Shown here one piece after another: positions 1 to 9,012 of a DNA stretch of 64,000 bases; the stretch's first letter is position 1; each line of letters starts with the position of its first letter. A program made the position numbers and the translations under genes. The DNA is taken from positions 20,940-84,939 of the forward strand of contig JAMXLM010000028.1 in NCBI GenBank assembly GCA_024280995.1. Direction: 5' to 3'. The DNA comes from Candidatus Dormiibacterota bacterium. GTDB taxonomy: Bacteria; Chloroflexota; Dormibacteria; Dormibacterales; Dormibacteraceae. Below the pieces are notes generated by a model. That model ran no database searches and had not been told where the DNA came from. It saw only the letters and a list, made by a program, of their open reading frames with translations.

Positions 1-659
1 TCGTCGTCGTCAACTCCGGAATGCCCGTGCTGATGCCGTGGGCAGACCATGTCGCCGCGATCATCCAGGCGTGGTTTGCGGGCCAGGAGTTCGGTGGTGC
101 TTTGAGCGACGCTTTGCTGGGTGTCATCGAGCCCAGCGGCCGGCTGCCGCTGTCGATGCCCAGGAACGAGGCCGACTCGCCCGTCCTGCACGCGCTGCCG
201 AGCGAGGGCGAGCTTCCCTACTCGGAGGGACAGTTGGTCGGCTACCGCGGTTACGACCGCGCCGGGGTGGAGCCGCTGTTTCCCTTCGGCCACGGTCTGG
301 GCTACACGACGTGGGATTACGAGTCGATCACGGCCGGCGCCGCGCAGGCCGGCCAGGACGTCGAGATCAACGTGGTCGTGCGCAACACCGGCGGCCGCGC
401 GGGCCGAGAGGTCGTGCAGGTGTACGTCGAGGCCCCGGACGTGGATCCCGCTGACCCGCTGCGGACCCTTGGCGCTTTCGCGGTCGTGGACGCCGGCGCC
501 GGCCAGCCGGTCGAGGCGAGGATGACGATTCCCGCCCGGGCCTTCATGCGGTTCGACGAGTCCAGCAGCGGCTGGGAAACCCGCGCGGGCACGTATACCA
601 TCAGGGCGGGAAGGTCCTCGCGGGATCTCAGGCTGAATCTGCGGGTGGAGGTTGGATAG
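1..659 (+). CDS. Glycoside hydrolase family 3, C-terminal part (beta-glucosidase-like), 5'-truncated
   Basis: The frame is open from the window edge (codons from base 3) to TAG at 657-659, so the N-terminal TIM barrel lies outside. Visible are the end of the GH3 C-terminal alpha/beta sandwich (motifs WADHVAAIIQAWF, GQEFGGALSDALLG, SGRLPLSMP, FPFGHGLGYTTW) and a fibronectin-III-like domain over the last ~110 residues (NTGGRAGREVVQVYV). This architecture is usual for beta-glucosidases and beta-xylosidases that release terminal sugars. The stop touches the next start with no gap, so it is co-transcribed with the GH55-like gene. Substrate cannot be fixed because the nucleophile region is missing. 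Confidence 0.9.
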   Translation, partial: VVVNSGMPVLMPWADHVAAIIQAWFAGQEFGGALSDALLGVIEPSGRLPLSMPRNEADSPVLHALPSEGELPYSEGQLVGYRGYDRAGVEPLFPFGHGLGYTTWDYESITAGAAQAGQDVEINVVVRNTGGRAGREVVQVYVEAPDVDPADPLRTLGAFAVVDAGAGQPVEARMTIPARAFMRFDESSSGWETRAGTYTIRAGRSSRDLRLNLRVEVG

Positions 660-2477
660 ATGAGACGTGCACTTGCGTCTGTCGTCACGCTCTTTGCGGT
701 CGCCGTTGCATCGATCGGAATCGTCACGACCGTTCATGCGGCGCCGCCGGCCAAACCGGACCTGGGCCCCAACGTGCTGATCTTCAACCCATCCATGCCA
801 CAGAGCGTCATCCAGACGGCGGTGAACGCCGTCGCCACGCAGCAGGTTCCGAACCAGTTCGGCACGCAGCGCTACGCGCTCCTGTTCGAGCCGGGGACGT
901 ACGGGACCGCGACGAATCCTCTCAACTTCCAGGTCGGTTACTACACTTCGGTGGCCGGCCTCGGCCAGTCGCCCTCGGACGTCGTGATCAACGGCTCGGT
1001 GTTCGTTCGCAACCAGTGCCTGGGCCCCGACGGGACCAACTGCATCGCGCTGGTCAACTTCTGGCGCTCGCTGTCGAACCTGACGATCAACGTTCACACA
1101 CCGGGATTCGGTTGCTACAACGGCGAGTTCTGGCCGGTGTCGCAGGCGTCGCCCATGCGCCGCGTGCACGTCAACGGCTTCACGACGTTGATGGACTATT
1201 GCACGCCGCCCTCATTCGCGAGCGGCGGGTTCATCGCCGACTCGGCCTTCGACGGCAGCGTCGTGGTCAACGGCTCGCAGCAGCAGTGGTTCACACGCAA
1301 CAGCCGCGTCGACGTCTGGACCAACGCGGTGTGGAACCAGGTGTTCTCCGGTGTGACGGGCGCACCCCAGCAGAGCTTTCCGAACCCGACCTTCACGACT
1401 CTCGCCACCAGCCCGGTGACCCGTGAGGCGCCATACCTCTACGAGGACGCGACGGGCGCGTTCAACGTCTTCCTGCCGGGGGTGCAGCACGACTCGTCAG
1501 GCACGACGTGGTCGGCCGGCGCCACGCCAGGCACTTCACTGCCGATCGACCAGTTCTTCATCGCCAATCCCGACGATTCCGCGGCGACGATCAACTCGGC
1601 CGTCCAGCGCGGGAAGAACCTGATCCTGACCCCGGGCGTCTACCACCTGGACCAGAGCATCGACATTCAGCGGCCCGACAGCGTCGTACTCGGGCTCGGG
1701 TTTCCGACCCTGGTGCCAACGGCGGGCAATCCCGCGATGACCGTGGCGAGGGCCAAGGGCATGCTGATCTCCGGGATCCTCTTTGACGCCGGTTCGACCA
1801 GCTCGCCTGTGCTGCTGCAGGTAGGGACGGCCGACCGCCCTCGCAGCGATCTCGAGGCGGACGACCCCAGCGTGCTCAGCGACGTGTTCTTCCGCGTCGG
1901 CGGCGCGGCCGCCGGAAGCGCCACGACGGCGCTGGTCGTCAACAGCGACAACGTCATCCTCGACGACATCTGGGCCTGGCGCGCCGACCACGGCACCGGG
2001 GTGGGGTGGACTGTCAACACCTCCGACACCGGCGTCATCGTCAACGGCGACGACGTGACCGCGTACGGGCTCTTCGTCGAGCACTTCCAGAAGTACGAGG
2101 TGATCTGGAACGGCAACGGCGGGACCGACGTCTTCTTCCAGAACGAGATGCCCTACGACCCGCCGAGCCAGGCGGCCTGGATGGAGGCGCCTGGTGTCGA
2201 CGGCTACGCCGCCTTCAAGGTCGCCGACGGCGTGACCAGCTTCCATGGATTCGGCATGGGGAGCTACTCCTTCTTCAACCAGGGCGTTGACATCTTCGCC
2301 GAGCGCGCGTTCGAGGTCCCGACCTCGCTCCCCGCCGGGAGCCTCCAGGACCTCCTGACGATCTTTCTCGACCCGTCCCACGGCAAGGGCGGGATCCTGC
2401 ACGTGGTCAACGAGTCCGGCGGCTCTTCGACGGTCGCCAACCCGGACACCCCCGTCACGGTCGTCAGCTACCCGTGA
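660..2477 (+). CDS. Secreted GH55-like right-handed beta-helix protein (putative exo-beta-1,3-glucanase)
   Basis: 605 aa starting with a clear Sec signal peptide (about residues 1-28, ending VHAA before PPAKP). The rest has Asn/Gly/Val-rich repeats typical of pectate-lyase-like beta-helices: VVINGSVFV, SLSNLTINVH, GVYHLDQSIDIQ, GLGFPTLVPT, GMLISGILFD. The sequence FFQNEMPYDPP resembles the segment carrying the catalytic Glu in bacterial GH55 laminarinases; I infer the same role here. Relatives are often misnamed adenylyl cyclase in databases. Directly following a GH3 gene, it probably supplies beta-1,3-gluco-oligosaccharides or glucose. Family confidence is moderate, substrate is inferred. 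Confidence 0.75.
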   Translation: MRRALASVVTLFAVAVASIGIVTTVHAAPPAKPDLGPNVLIFNPSMPQSVIQTAVNAVATQQVPNQFGTQRYALLFEPGTYGTATNPLNFQVGYYTSVAGLGQSPSDVVINGSVFVRNQCLGPDGTNCIALVNFWRSLSNLTINVHTPGFGCYNGEFWPVSQASPMRRVHVNGFTTLMDYCTPPSFASGGFIADSAFDGSVVVNGSQQQWFTRNSRVDVWTNAVWNQVFSGVTGAPQQSFPNPTFTTLATSPVTREAPYLYEDATGAFNVFLPGVQHDSSGTTWSAGATPGTSLPIDQFFIANPDDSAATINSAVQRGKNLILTPGVYHLDQSIDIQRPDSVVLGLGFPTLVPTAGNPAMTVARAKGMLISGILFDAGSTSSPVLLQVGTADRPRSDLEADDPSVLSDVFFRVGGAAAGSATTALVVNSDNVILDDIWAWRADHGTGVGWTVNTSDTGVIVNGDDVTAYGLFVEHFQKYEVIWNGNGGTDVFFQNEMPYDPPSQAAWMEAPGVDGYAAFKVADGVTSFHGFGMGSYSFFNQGVDIFAERAFEVPTSLPAGSLQDLLTIFLDPSHGKGGILHVVNESGGSSTVANPDTPVTVVSYP

Positions 2478-2491
2478 GCTGATCGGCAAAG

Positions 2492-2524
2492 GCCGGCGGC
2501 TCCCGGGCGCAGGGAACCGCCGGC
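2492..2524 (+). terminator. Strong hairpin, probable transcription terminator
   Basis: GCCGGCGG (2492-2499) pairs perfectly with CCGCCGGC (2517-2524), with an inner TCCC/GGGA pair in the loop. It begins 15 bases after the GH55-like stop and lies before ftsE. Only TTCCCC follows, so a U-tract is weak, but position and stability suit a terminator separating the two units. Confidence 0.6.
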
Positions 2525-2548
2525 TTCCCCGTTAGCGCTAGCGGACCA

Positions 2549-3280
2549 GTGCGCCCAGCCGTCCCGTCACGCCCGATCGTTGAGCTGCACTCCGTGAGCC
2601 GCGCCTACGGCTCTCGGCTTGCCGTTGACGGCGTCGACCTGAACCTGCATTCGGGCGAGCTGACCTTCCTGGTCGGGCCGAGCGGCGCGGGCAAGACAAC
2701 ACTCCTGCGGCTCATCAACCGGGAGATCCGGCCCACAGGCGGCGAGGTGAAGGTCGACGGAATCCCGGCCCACGCGATCAAGGCTTCGCACGTCGCGGAG
2801 CTGCGGCGCCGGGTGGGCGTCGTCTTCCAGGACTACAAGCTCTTGCCCCGTCTGACGGCGATGGAGAACGTCGCGTTCGGGCTCCAGGTCGCCGACCTGC
2901 GCATCTCGGACGACGAAGCCCGCGAGCGCTCCCTCGACGCCCTCGAGGCGGTCGGGCTCGGCGACCGCGGCAATGCCTTTCCCAACCAGCTCTCCGGCGG
3001 CCAGCAGCAGCGCGTGGCGATCGCCCGGGCCGTGGTGGCGCAGCCGCCGGTCCTGATCGCCGACGAGCCCACGGGCAACCTCGACCAGGACACGGCGTGG
3101 GAGATCATGGACCTCTTCGAGGACATCGCCGCGTGGGGCACCGCGGTGCTCGTGGCGACCCACAACGTCGACATCGTCACGCGCCTTCAGCGGCGCGTCG
3201 TGACGCTGGTCCACGGCCGGCTTGTGCGTGACCAGCCCGCGGGACAGACGGGGAGGATGGCATGGCTGGCGAGCTCGTGA
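2549..3280 (+). CDS. ftsE: Cell division ATP-binding protein FtsE
   Basis: 243 aa from a GTG start. ABC ATPase with Walker [10 protein letters not shown] (near residue 45), Q-loop region [10 protein letters not shown] typical of FtsE, signature LSGGQQQR, Walker [13 protein letters not shown] and switch His in ATHN. FtsE binds FtsX and uses ATP to gate a periplasmic or extracytoplasmic wall hydrolase at the septum. The ftsX gene starts 19 bases before the ftsE stop and an M23 hydrolase follows, the standard FtsEX-hydrolase arrangement. Length is normal for the family. Confidence 0.95.
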   Translation: MRPAVPSRPIVELHSVSRAYGSRLAVDGVDLNLHSGELTFLVGPSGAGKTTLLRLINREIRPTGGEVKVDGIPAHAIKASHVAELRRRVGVVFQDYKLLPRLTAMENVAFGLQVADLRISDDEARERSLDALEAVGLGDRGNAFPNQLSGGQQQRVAIARAVVAQPPVLIADEPTGNLDQDTAWEIMDLFEDIAAWGTAVLVATHNVDIVTRLQRRVVTLVHGRLVRDQPAGQTGRMAWLASS

Positions 3281-4209
3281 AGGCGCGCTTCCCGCGCCGC
3301 CATCTTGTCCGGGTGGTGGCCGCGAACCTCGGACGCTTGCTGTTCGGAACCGCGAGCCGCAACTGGGCGCGCAACATCGGCAGCACCGCGCCGGCGCTCA
3401 TCTCCATGGCGCTCCTCCTGCTCATGTCCGGCCTGATCGGCCTGACCGCGTACACGCTCCGCAACGTCGAGGTCCAGCAGGCGACCCAGGCGTCCCTGCT
3501 CCACGTCTACCTCCGTGACGACGCTCCCCAGTCGGACGTCGACACGCTGTCGAGCCGGCTGCAGGCCGACCCGCGCATCACCAAGGTCGAGTTCGTCTCC
3601 AAGGCCGAGGCTCTGGCACGGGCGCAGAACACGCCCGGCCTCAACGACCTCGCACAGGCCTCGGAAAGCAACCCGTTTCCCGCAAGCCTCGACGTTCAGG
3701 TCAAGAGCATCAACGACGTCGGCGCGATCGACGCGATGGTGCGGGGAGAAAGCGTGGTCGATCCCGCGCAGCCGACCTCTTACGACCAGGGCGCGTACCA
3801 GCGCCTGCAAGCGGTCCTGTTCGGCATCGCCCTCGCCGGCCTTGGCTTCCTCGGCCTGCTCGGGTTCGTCGCCATCACCGTGACGATGAACAGTGTCAAG
3901 GCCGCGATTCACGCGCGCCGCGACGAGATCGGGATCATGCAGCTCGTCGGCGCTTCGCGCTGGATGGTGCGTGGGCCCTTTGTGATCGAGGGCGCGATCA
4001 CAGGCGGCGTCTCCGGCGCGCTGGCCGGGACGGCCACCTTCGGCCTCGCCGCGGCTGCTATCGCGCTCGGGTCGGACAGCTTCGCCCAGTTCGCGCCGGG
4101 CGTCACGATCGCCGTGGCTGCGATCGCCGCGGCGCTTGTGGTGGTGACCGGTCTGGCGCTCGGGTCTGGGTCTTCGCTTCTGACGTTGCGCCGGCACATG
4201 GAATCGTGA
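3262..4209 (+). CDS. ftsX: Cell division protein FtsX
   Basis: 315 aa integral membrane protein of the FtsX/MacB permease type. TM1 lies at about residues 40-65 (ALISMALLLLMSGLIGLTAY), followed by a ~110-residue extracytoplasmic domain with the usual HVYLRDDA and VEFVSKAEAL segments, then three TM helices in the C-terminal third (LFGIALAGLGFLGLLGFVAI; helices near 250-280 and 285-310). The loop MQLVGASRWMVRGPF is the conserved cytoplasmic coupling motif. It overlaps ftsE by 19 bases and the next gene by 4 (GTGA), implying translational coupling in one complex. Confidence 0.95.
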   Translation: MAGELVKARFPRRHLVRVVAANLGRLLFGTASRNWARNIGSTAPALISMALLLLMSGLIGLTAYTLRNVEVQQATQASLLHVYLRDDAPQSDVDTLSSRLQADPRITKVEFVSKAEALARAQNTPGLNDLAQASESNPFPASLDVQVKSINDVGAIDAMVRGESVVDPAQPTSYDQGAYQRLQAVLFGIALAGLGFLGLLGFVAITVTMNSVKAAIHARRDEIGIMQLVGASRWMVRGPFVIEGAITGGVSGALAGTATFGLAAAAIALGSDSFAQFAPGVTIAVAAIAAALVVVTGLALGSGSSLLTLRRHMES

Positions 4210-5468
4210 GAAGGGCGCTCGTCGCCCTGGCGCTGGCCTTGATGGTCCTCAGCGCCGGCCGCACCGGGGCGACCGCCGGCAGCCCCCAGCCCGACCCGGC
4301 GACTCAGCTGGCGCTGATCGACCAGATCCGAGCTCAGCTCGGCAGCAACCTCGCCGATGCCCTCGCCGCGCAGCAGCAGCTCCGCCAGTCGCTCGAGGAC
4401 AACGCGACGCAGCAAGCACAGGTCTCGGCGAAGATCGAGGACGCGAAGGCGCAGATCGCCGTCCTCGATGACCAGATCGCCCAGGACCAGCAGCAGGAGT
4501 CCTGGCTTTCGGAGCGAATCGCCACCGAGCAGGCCCAGCTCCGCCAGCTCGCCCGCGCGGCATACGAGTCTCCTGGCTCGGTGCTCGTGATGCTCGCCGA
4601 GTCTCGCAGCCTCAGCGACCTGTTCACGCGCGTCTCCGACCTCAACGTCGCGGGCTCGCGCGCGTCCTCCCTCAAGTCGTCGCTGGACAGCGACATGGCG
4701 CGGATGCAAGCGCTGCTCTCCAAGGAGCAGGCGGACCGGGACCAGCAGGTGACCCTCGAGGGTCAGCTCACCGCCCAGCTGGCGCAGCTCCAGGACCTCG
4801 AGGCGCAGCAGCAGAAGGCCGAGTCGGACCTCGAGGTGAAGATCGAGCAGACCCGCACAGAGATGTACCTCCTCAGCCGGCAGTCCGCGCAGCTGGCCCA
4901 GGAGGTCACGGACATGCTGCAGCAGCAGCAGGACGCGATCATCGCCGCCGCCATGCAGTCGGTGTGGGCGCAGCTGCAGCTGTGGCTGCAGGCCAACAAC
5001 GTCGGCCAGATACCGACCAGCTCGGGCCACTCCACGAAGTACCGTTTCATCTGGCCCGAGCCGACCTCGCTGATCTCGCAGGGCTTCGGGCCGTCGACAT
5101 TCTGGTTCGAGCCGCCCTACGGTGGCTATCCGCACTTCCACACCGGCCTGGACCTGGTCGCGCCGTTTGGTACTCCGGTTTACGCGGCCGACGATGGAGT
5201 GGTTGCACTCGTCGGCAGCTCGAGCAGCGGTTACGGCAACTACGTGGTGATCGCGCACGCGGGCGGGTTCGACACCCTGTACGGGCACCTCTCGGCGGCG
5301 CTGGTCAAGGCCGGGCAGTCGGTGACGCAGGGCACCGTGGTGGGCCTGGAGGGATCGACGGGCAACTCAACCGGCCCGCACCTGCATTTCGAGCTGCGGA
5401 TCGGCCAGAGGCCCATCGATCCGACGCCGTACCTGCCGCCCGGGGAGCCGTCCGCCTTCCGCGGCTAG
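4206..5468 (+). CDS. M23/LytM peptidoglycan hydrolase with coiled coil (EnvC/RipC-type FtsEX partner)
   Basis: 420 aa from GTG in a GTGA overlap with ftsX. A signal peptide (about 1-27) is followed by two long Gln/Ala-rich coiled coils (about 35-110 and 150-240), then a LytM domain (about 280-415). Zn ligands are intact: HTGLD after the FH, and HLHFE near the C-terminus, with the conserved YGNYVVIAH and LYGHL. Because both metal motifs are present it should be an active endopeptidase rather than a degenerate EnvC activator. The coiled coil is the expected docking element for FtsX. Confidence 0.9.
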   Translation: MRRALVALALALMVLSAGRTGATAGSPQPDPATQLALIDQIRAQLGSNLADALAAQQQLRQSLEDNATQQAQVSAKIEDAKAQIAVLDDQIAQDQQQESWLSERIATEQAQLRQLARAAYESPGSVLVMLAESRSLSDLFTRVSDLNVAGSRASSLKSSLDSDMARMQALLSKEQADRDQQVTLEGQLTAQLAQLQDLEAQQQKAESDLEVKIEQTRTEMYLLSRQSAQLAQEVTDMLQQQQDAIIAAAMQSVWAQLQLWLQANNVGQIPTSSGHSTKYRFIWPEPTSLISQGFGPSTFWFEPPYGGYPHFHTGLDLVAPFGTPVYAADDGVVALVGSSSSGYGNYVVIAHAGGFDTLYGHLSAALVKAGQSVTQGTVVGLEGSTGNSTGPHLHFELRIGQRPIDPTPYLPPGEPSAFRG

Positions 5469-5483
5469 AAGTTTTTCGCCGAG

Positions 5484-5504
5484 CCGGCGCCTCAGTCGCG
5501 CCGG
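5484..5504. terminator. Hairpin between convergent genes
   Basis: CCGGCGC (5484-5490) and GCGCCGG (5498-5504) form a perfect 7 bp stem with a 7-base loop in the 46-base gap between the M23 and M29 stops. There is no U-tract on either strand, so it is only a possible bidirectional terminator. Confidence 0.35.
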
Positions 5505-5514
5505 TCGCCGGGCT

Positions 5515-6516
5515 TCAGACCAGGAACCTTCCGTTCTCCATGATCTTCCGGCCGTCCACGGTCACGGTCGCGTGCGAAGCGAGCGCGTCGACATGCGACG
5601 GGCACTCCCAGTCCGCCTTCGTCTCGAACGCGTACGGGTCGCCGAACGCGATGTGCACACCGGGGAACTTCTCGTCCTGCAAGAAGTTGCCGACGATGCG
5701 CGTCAGCCCGACGTTGGTGCCGATCGCGAACTCCCCGACGCGGTTCGAGCACGGATGCTGGGCAAGGTAGGCGCGAAATTCGGCGCCCAGCTGCTCGTTC
5801 GGAGTCTCCACCGAAGCCACGCGCCCGCCTTTGATCACGATCCGCACCGGCGGCGACAGCACGCGGTACTTCTCCGCGAACCAATCGCCAAGCTCCTCGG
5901 CCGCGAGCACTCCGTCCACCGACTGCGGACACGTGAACGTCTCGCCCTCGGGAAGATTGCCCCAGCGTCCCTGCTCCCAGAACCGGCCGTCGCTCGGGAT
6001 CCACTTCAGGTTCGGTGAAAAGGTCGCCACCAGGTCGGTGCCGAGCGAGGTCTGCACCGCGATCGTGCCGGCGTGCCTCGCGATGTCGTAGATCTTTTGC
6101 GTGACGCGATAGATCTCCTGGTAATCGCCGGCCATTCCGTCCCGCATCAGCTCGTCGTCGATTCCGATCATGTGGCCGTGGCGGCACCGCAGATCGTCGG
6201 CCAGCAGGGTCAGCATCGGTTTGCGAAAGCCAAGCTCTCCGGGCTGCCCGGTACCGACATAGAAGGACGCGGTGGGCTTGAAGCGATGAATCTCCTCGCC
6301 GAGCTCACGCGGAAACGAAGTCGCCGGCCGGCTCATGTGGTCCTCCATCGTCCACGCCTTGACCGTCGCCCCGGTGGACCGGACCTCTTCCTCGATGGCT
6401 TCCGCGATCTCCATTCGCGGCCGGTCGCGGATGATGAACACGCGATCGTCGGGGCCGATGTTGAGGCACACGCGAACGGCGTTTCGCGTGCCCGCGGCGA
6501 GGTCTGAGCGGATCAC
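5515..6516 (-). CDS. Aminopeptidase of the M29 family (thermophilic metalloprotease/AmpS type)
   Basis: 333 aa from GTG at 6516. Segments typical of M29-like leucyl aminopeptidases include FIIRDRPR, TSLGTDLVATF, GNLPEGETF and, near the C-terminus, EFAIGTN, GVHIAFGDP and SHVDALA, which carry metal-ligand Glu/His/Asp. It should release N-terminal residues from peptides in the cytosol with a dinuclear metal centre. The open frame runs further upstream into the preceding gene, but 6516 is favoured because TACCCT (6528-6523) lies exactly six bases before it, a leaderless promoter pattern, and no ribosome site is visible. Confidence 0.8.
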   Translation of the reverse strand: MIRSDLAAGTRNAVRVCLNIGPDDRVFIIRDRPRMEIAEAIEEEVRSTGATVKAWTMEDHMSRPATSFPRELGEEIHRFKPTASFYVGTGQPGELGFRKPMLTLLADDLRCRHGHMIGIDDELMRDGMAGDYQEIYRVTQKIYDIARHAGTIAVQTSLGTDLVATFSPNLKWIPSDGRFWEQGRWGNLPEGETFTCPQSVDGVLAAEELGDWFAEKYRVLSPPVRIVIKGGRVASVETPNEQLGAEFRAYLAQHPCSNRVGEFAIGTNVGLTRIVGNFLQDEKFPGVHIAFGDPYAFETKADWECPSHVDALASHATVTVDGRKIMENGRFLV

Positions 6517-6522
6517 ACCAAA

Positions 6523-6528
6523 AGGGTA
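6523..6528 (-). promoter_or_regulatory. Candidate leaderless -10 element for the M29 gene
   Basis: TACCCT on the minus strand, six bases before GTG 6516, matches the TANNNT rule for leaderless genes. It lies just after the stop of the upstream hydrolase gene (6534). Confidence 0.4.
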
Positions 6529-6533
6529 CCGGC

Positions 6534-8141
6534 CTACGCGGGGTAGTCGGACGAGCACACCGTGCCCGTCGCCGGCAGCACGAGCTTGGCCAGGTACGAG
6601 TTGACGGCGAGGCGGACACATCCACTGTTCACGTAGGAGAACACCCCGTAGCCATCCCGAGTCAGAAGCACCGAGCCCGGCAGCTCGGCGTGCACCGCCT
6701 GCGCTGCAGCGAGCGAGTAGTACGGGTCATTGGTTCCCCCGATGAGGAGGGCCGGCGGCGCACCTAGCGCAGGCAGCGGGCCGGGCGCGGATCTCGCCTT
6801 GACCGGCCACGGCGCGCATTCCAGCGGGACGTACTGGAAGGCTGGGCCGAAGATCGGGGATGCCTTGCTCAGGGCCTGGCCGAGAGCGCCGTACTGGAGC
6901 ACGTCGCCCGAGACCTGGTGGTCCGCGCAAAACTGGGCGAGGAACGCTTCGCCCGGCGTCGCGTAGGCGCCGTCGGAATTCCTACCGGAGTACTGATCCG
7001 CCAGAGCGAGCAATCCCGATCCGTCGCCCCCGGCCGCGTCGTCGAGGGCGGTCGCGAGCTGGTTCCAGTTGTGCGGATCGAGCCCGAGGATGAGGCCGGC
7101 GATGACAAGGGTGCGGCTCAGCGCCCTCGAGCCGACCCGGAGTGGGGCCCTGTCGACCGACTGCATGAGGCCGCCTAACCGGTCGGCAGGGTCGCCGCCC
7201 CGCGCCAGCGGGCAGCTCGCGGAGGAGCGGCAGTACGCGAGGAAAGCCTGCAGGCTCGCCTCGTAGCCGGCGGCGCGCAGGCGCCATTCGGCGGCCGCGC
7301 TCGCTGCAGGGTCGAGCAGGCCGTCGAGCGCGATCGCGCGGACCCGGGTGGGGAAGAGGTGCGCGTACATCTGGCCGAGGAAGGTGCCGTAGCCGTAACC
7401 GAGATACGTGATCCTCGACTCGCCAAGGGCGGCGCGTATCGCGTCCACATCGCGCGCGGCGCTCGCGGTGTCGACAAAGGGAATGATCCTCCCGGCCTTC
7501 TGCTGACACGCCTCCGCCACCGCCTGGTTGGCCTGCAGGAACACGCGTTGCTCGCTGGGGTCGTCGAGTACCGTGTCGACCTCGTTGATCGCATCTCTCT
7601 GCGCGTCGGTGAGGCACTGCACCGGCGAGCTCCTGCCGAACCCGCGCTGGTCGAACGCGACCAGATCGAAGCGTTTGAACTGGTCGGCGTAGAAAACGGA
7701 GTTCTTCCGCAGGAAATCGACGCCGGCGACAGTAGCGCCGATCAGCAGCGATCCTATCCTGTGCGCACTGTCGGTCGCGGGTTTGCGGATGACGGCGACG
7801 CCGATCGAGCCCGCAGCGGGGTGCGAGTAGTCCAGCGGGACTGTGACGGTGCTGCATTGGAACTCGCCACCGCAGCCGCTCCACACCGTGGAGGGTGCGC
7901 CGAAGAAGTGCTGCACGGCCAGGAAGGCACCTGTGGCCGCGATAAGGAGCAGGACGATGAGCACGGCGGCAAGCAGCTGCCGGCCCGGACCGGTGGGGAT
8001 GGCGAGACGCCGGCCGACCGGTCGCTTGACCTCCGCGGAGCCGAGAGCGGCCATCGTGCGGCCGAGAAGGCGTGCATCCGGAAAACCCGGGCCGGGGTCG
8101 AACGCGTCCGCGAGCCTGCGCCGCAGGATCTCTTCAGCCAT
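6534..8141 (-). CDS. Membrane-anchored TAP-type alpha/beta-hydrolase fold protein with lost catalytic residues; candidate anti-sigma/sensor
   Basis: 535 aa. Residues 1-53 are Arg-rich and cytosolic, 54-77 form one TM helix, and about 85-535 form an extracytoplasmic alpha/beta-hydrolase of the tripeptidyl-aminopeptidase (TAP) class with the usual C-terminal TAP region. The active site is degenerate: the nucleophile elbow reads GYGYG (Gly at 250 where family members have Ser), the C-terminal catalytic His is Val (DGYGVF, about residue 500), and the oxyanion GGPG loop reads GATVAG. The Asp in GGTNDP remains. Eight bases overlap the ECF sigma gene upstream. I infer a pseudoenzyme that senses an extracellular ligand and controls the sigma factor through its N-terminus; no ZAS HxxxCxxC motif is present. 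Confidence 0.8.
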   Translation of the reverse strand: MAEEILRRRLADAFDPGPGFPDARLLGRTMAALGSAEVKRPVGRRLAIPTGPGRQLLAAVLIVLLLIAATGAFLAVQHFFGAPSTVWSGCGGEFQCSTVTVPLDYSHPAAGSIGVAVIRKPATDSAHRIGSLLIGATVAGVDFLRKNSVFYADQFKRFDLVAFDQRGFGRSSPVQCLTDAQRDAINEVDTVLDDPSEQRVFLQANQAVAEACQQKAGRIIPFVDTASAARDVDAIRAALGESRITYLGYGYGTFLGQMYAHLFPTRVRAIALDGLLDPAASAAAEWRLRAAGYEASLQAFLAYCRSSASCPLARGGDPADRLGGLMQSVDRAPLRVGSRALSRTLVIAGLILGLDPHNWNQLATALDDAAGGDGSGLLALADQYSGRNSDGAYATPGEAFLAQFCADHQVSGDVLQYGALGQALSKASPIFGPAFQYVPLECAPWPVKARSAPGPLPALGAPPALLIGGTNDPYYSLAAAQAVHAELPGSVLLTRDGYGVFSYVNSGCVRLAVNSYLAKLVLPATGTVCSSDYPA

Positions 8142-8679
8142 TCGCCCTGACCTCGCCGGCTTGAAGGGCCGGACGCAGCCGCTTCAGCGCTCGGTGGATT
8201 CTTGTCTTCGCGCCGGCCTCGGAGATGCCGAGCGCCGCCCCGACGTCGTTCAGCGACATGTCGAGGTGGAAGTGAAGGAGGAGGGCGACGCGCTGAGCGT
8301 GCGGAAGACTCGCCACCGCGCGGCGCAGCTCCTCGCCCTCGAGCCAGCTCGCCGTTTCGTCGGCCGCACTCGGAGCCGGAACTTCGGGCACGCGAATCAT
8401 CTGCCACCACCTGTCCCGGCGGAGCTCCCGGCACTGGTTGGCGACGATGCCCATGAACCAGGGCTGGAACCTTCTGCCCACGCGTATGTTTTTCATTCGC
8501 CGCCAGGCCCGCAGCGCCGCTTCCTGGAACGCGTCCTCGGCCTCAGAGCGATCGCGCAGCATCGCGAACGCGAGCCTGGTGGCGGGACGGACCGCGGGCT
8601 CGAGCAGTCGCTCATACGCGCCCCGATCCCCGGCCCTGGCTCGGGCGATGAGAGCTTGCTCGGCTTCATCCGCGGTCAC
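8134..8679 (-). CDS. ECF RNA polymerase sigma factor
   Basis: 181 aa from GTG. Sigma-70 region 2 is at about residues 10-80 (ARAGDRGAYERLL, LRDRSEAEDAFQEAALRAWR) and region 4 at about 120-175 (LPHAQRVALLLHFHLDMSLNDVG, ISEAGAKTRIHRALKRL). The linker contains WFMGIVANQCRELRRDRWW. There is no C-terminal extension. Its 3' end overlaps the degenerate hydrolase by 8 bases, the usual position for an anti-sigma gene, so the two are probably a regulator pair. Confidence 0.93.
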   Translation of the reverse strand: MTADEAEQALIARARAGDRGAYERLLEPAVRPATRLAFAMLRDRSEAEDAFQEAALRAWRRMKNIRVGRRFQPWFMGIVANQCRELRRDRWWQMIRVPEVPAPSAADETASWLEGEELRRAVASLPHAQRVALLLHFHLDMSLNDVGAALGISEAGAKTRIHRALKRLRPALQAGEVRANG

Positions 8680-8763
8680 CTGTCCATCGCTCTACATCCG
8701 TCCTACGGGCCGGGCGCCCGCGAGGGTGTCAGGTGCGACTCGCGGTGGCACAATCGAGATCTG

Positions 8764-9012
8764 ATGGCCGGGCTAGAGGAGCGCGACCTCCGGAGCCTGG
8801 AGCGAAGGAGCATGTACTCCATCTTCGCCCCGCTCGACGGCAGCGACGGGCTCTCGCGAGAGCTCGAGCTCGACGACGAGGCCAACCCGACCCGCGCCGG
8901 CGAGCTCGCCGTGTGGGGATTCATCCGCCGCCGGTTGCGCCGCCGGCGCAAGCCTGCGATCGACGACGCGTGGGCTTCGGCGATGTTCGTCTTCGTCCGC
9001 CGATTTCGCTAG
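8764..9012 (+). CDS. Small hypothetical protein
   Basis: 82 aa from ATG, divergent from the sigma gene. It has an acidic middle (ELELDDEANPT), a very basic stretch (RRRLRRRRKP) and a hydrophobic-aromatic C-terminus (AMFVFVRRFR). I do not recognise a family. Its stop overlaps the convergent HNH gene within the palindrome CTAG. Third-position GC is high, in keeping with coding use, but support is only compositional. Confidence 0.45.
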   Translation: MAGLEERDLRSLERRSMYSIFAPLDGSDGLSRELELDDEANPTRAGELAVWGFIRRRLRRRRKPAIDDAWASAMFVFVRRFR

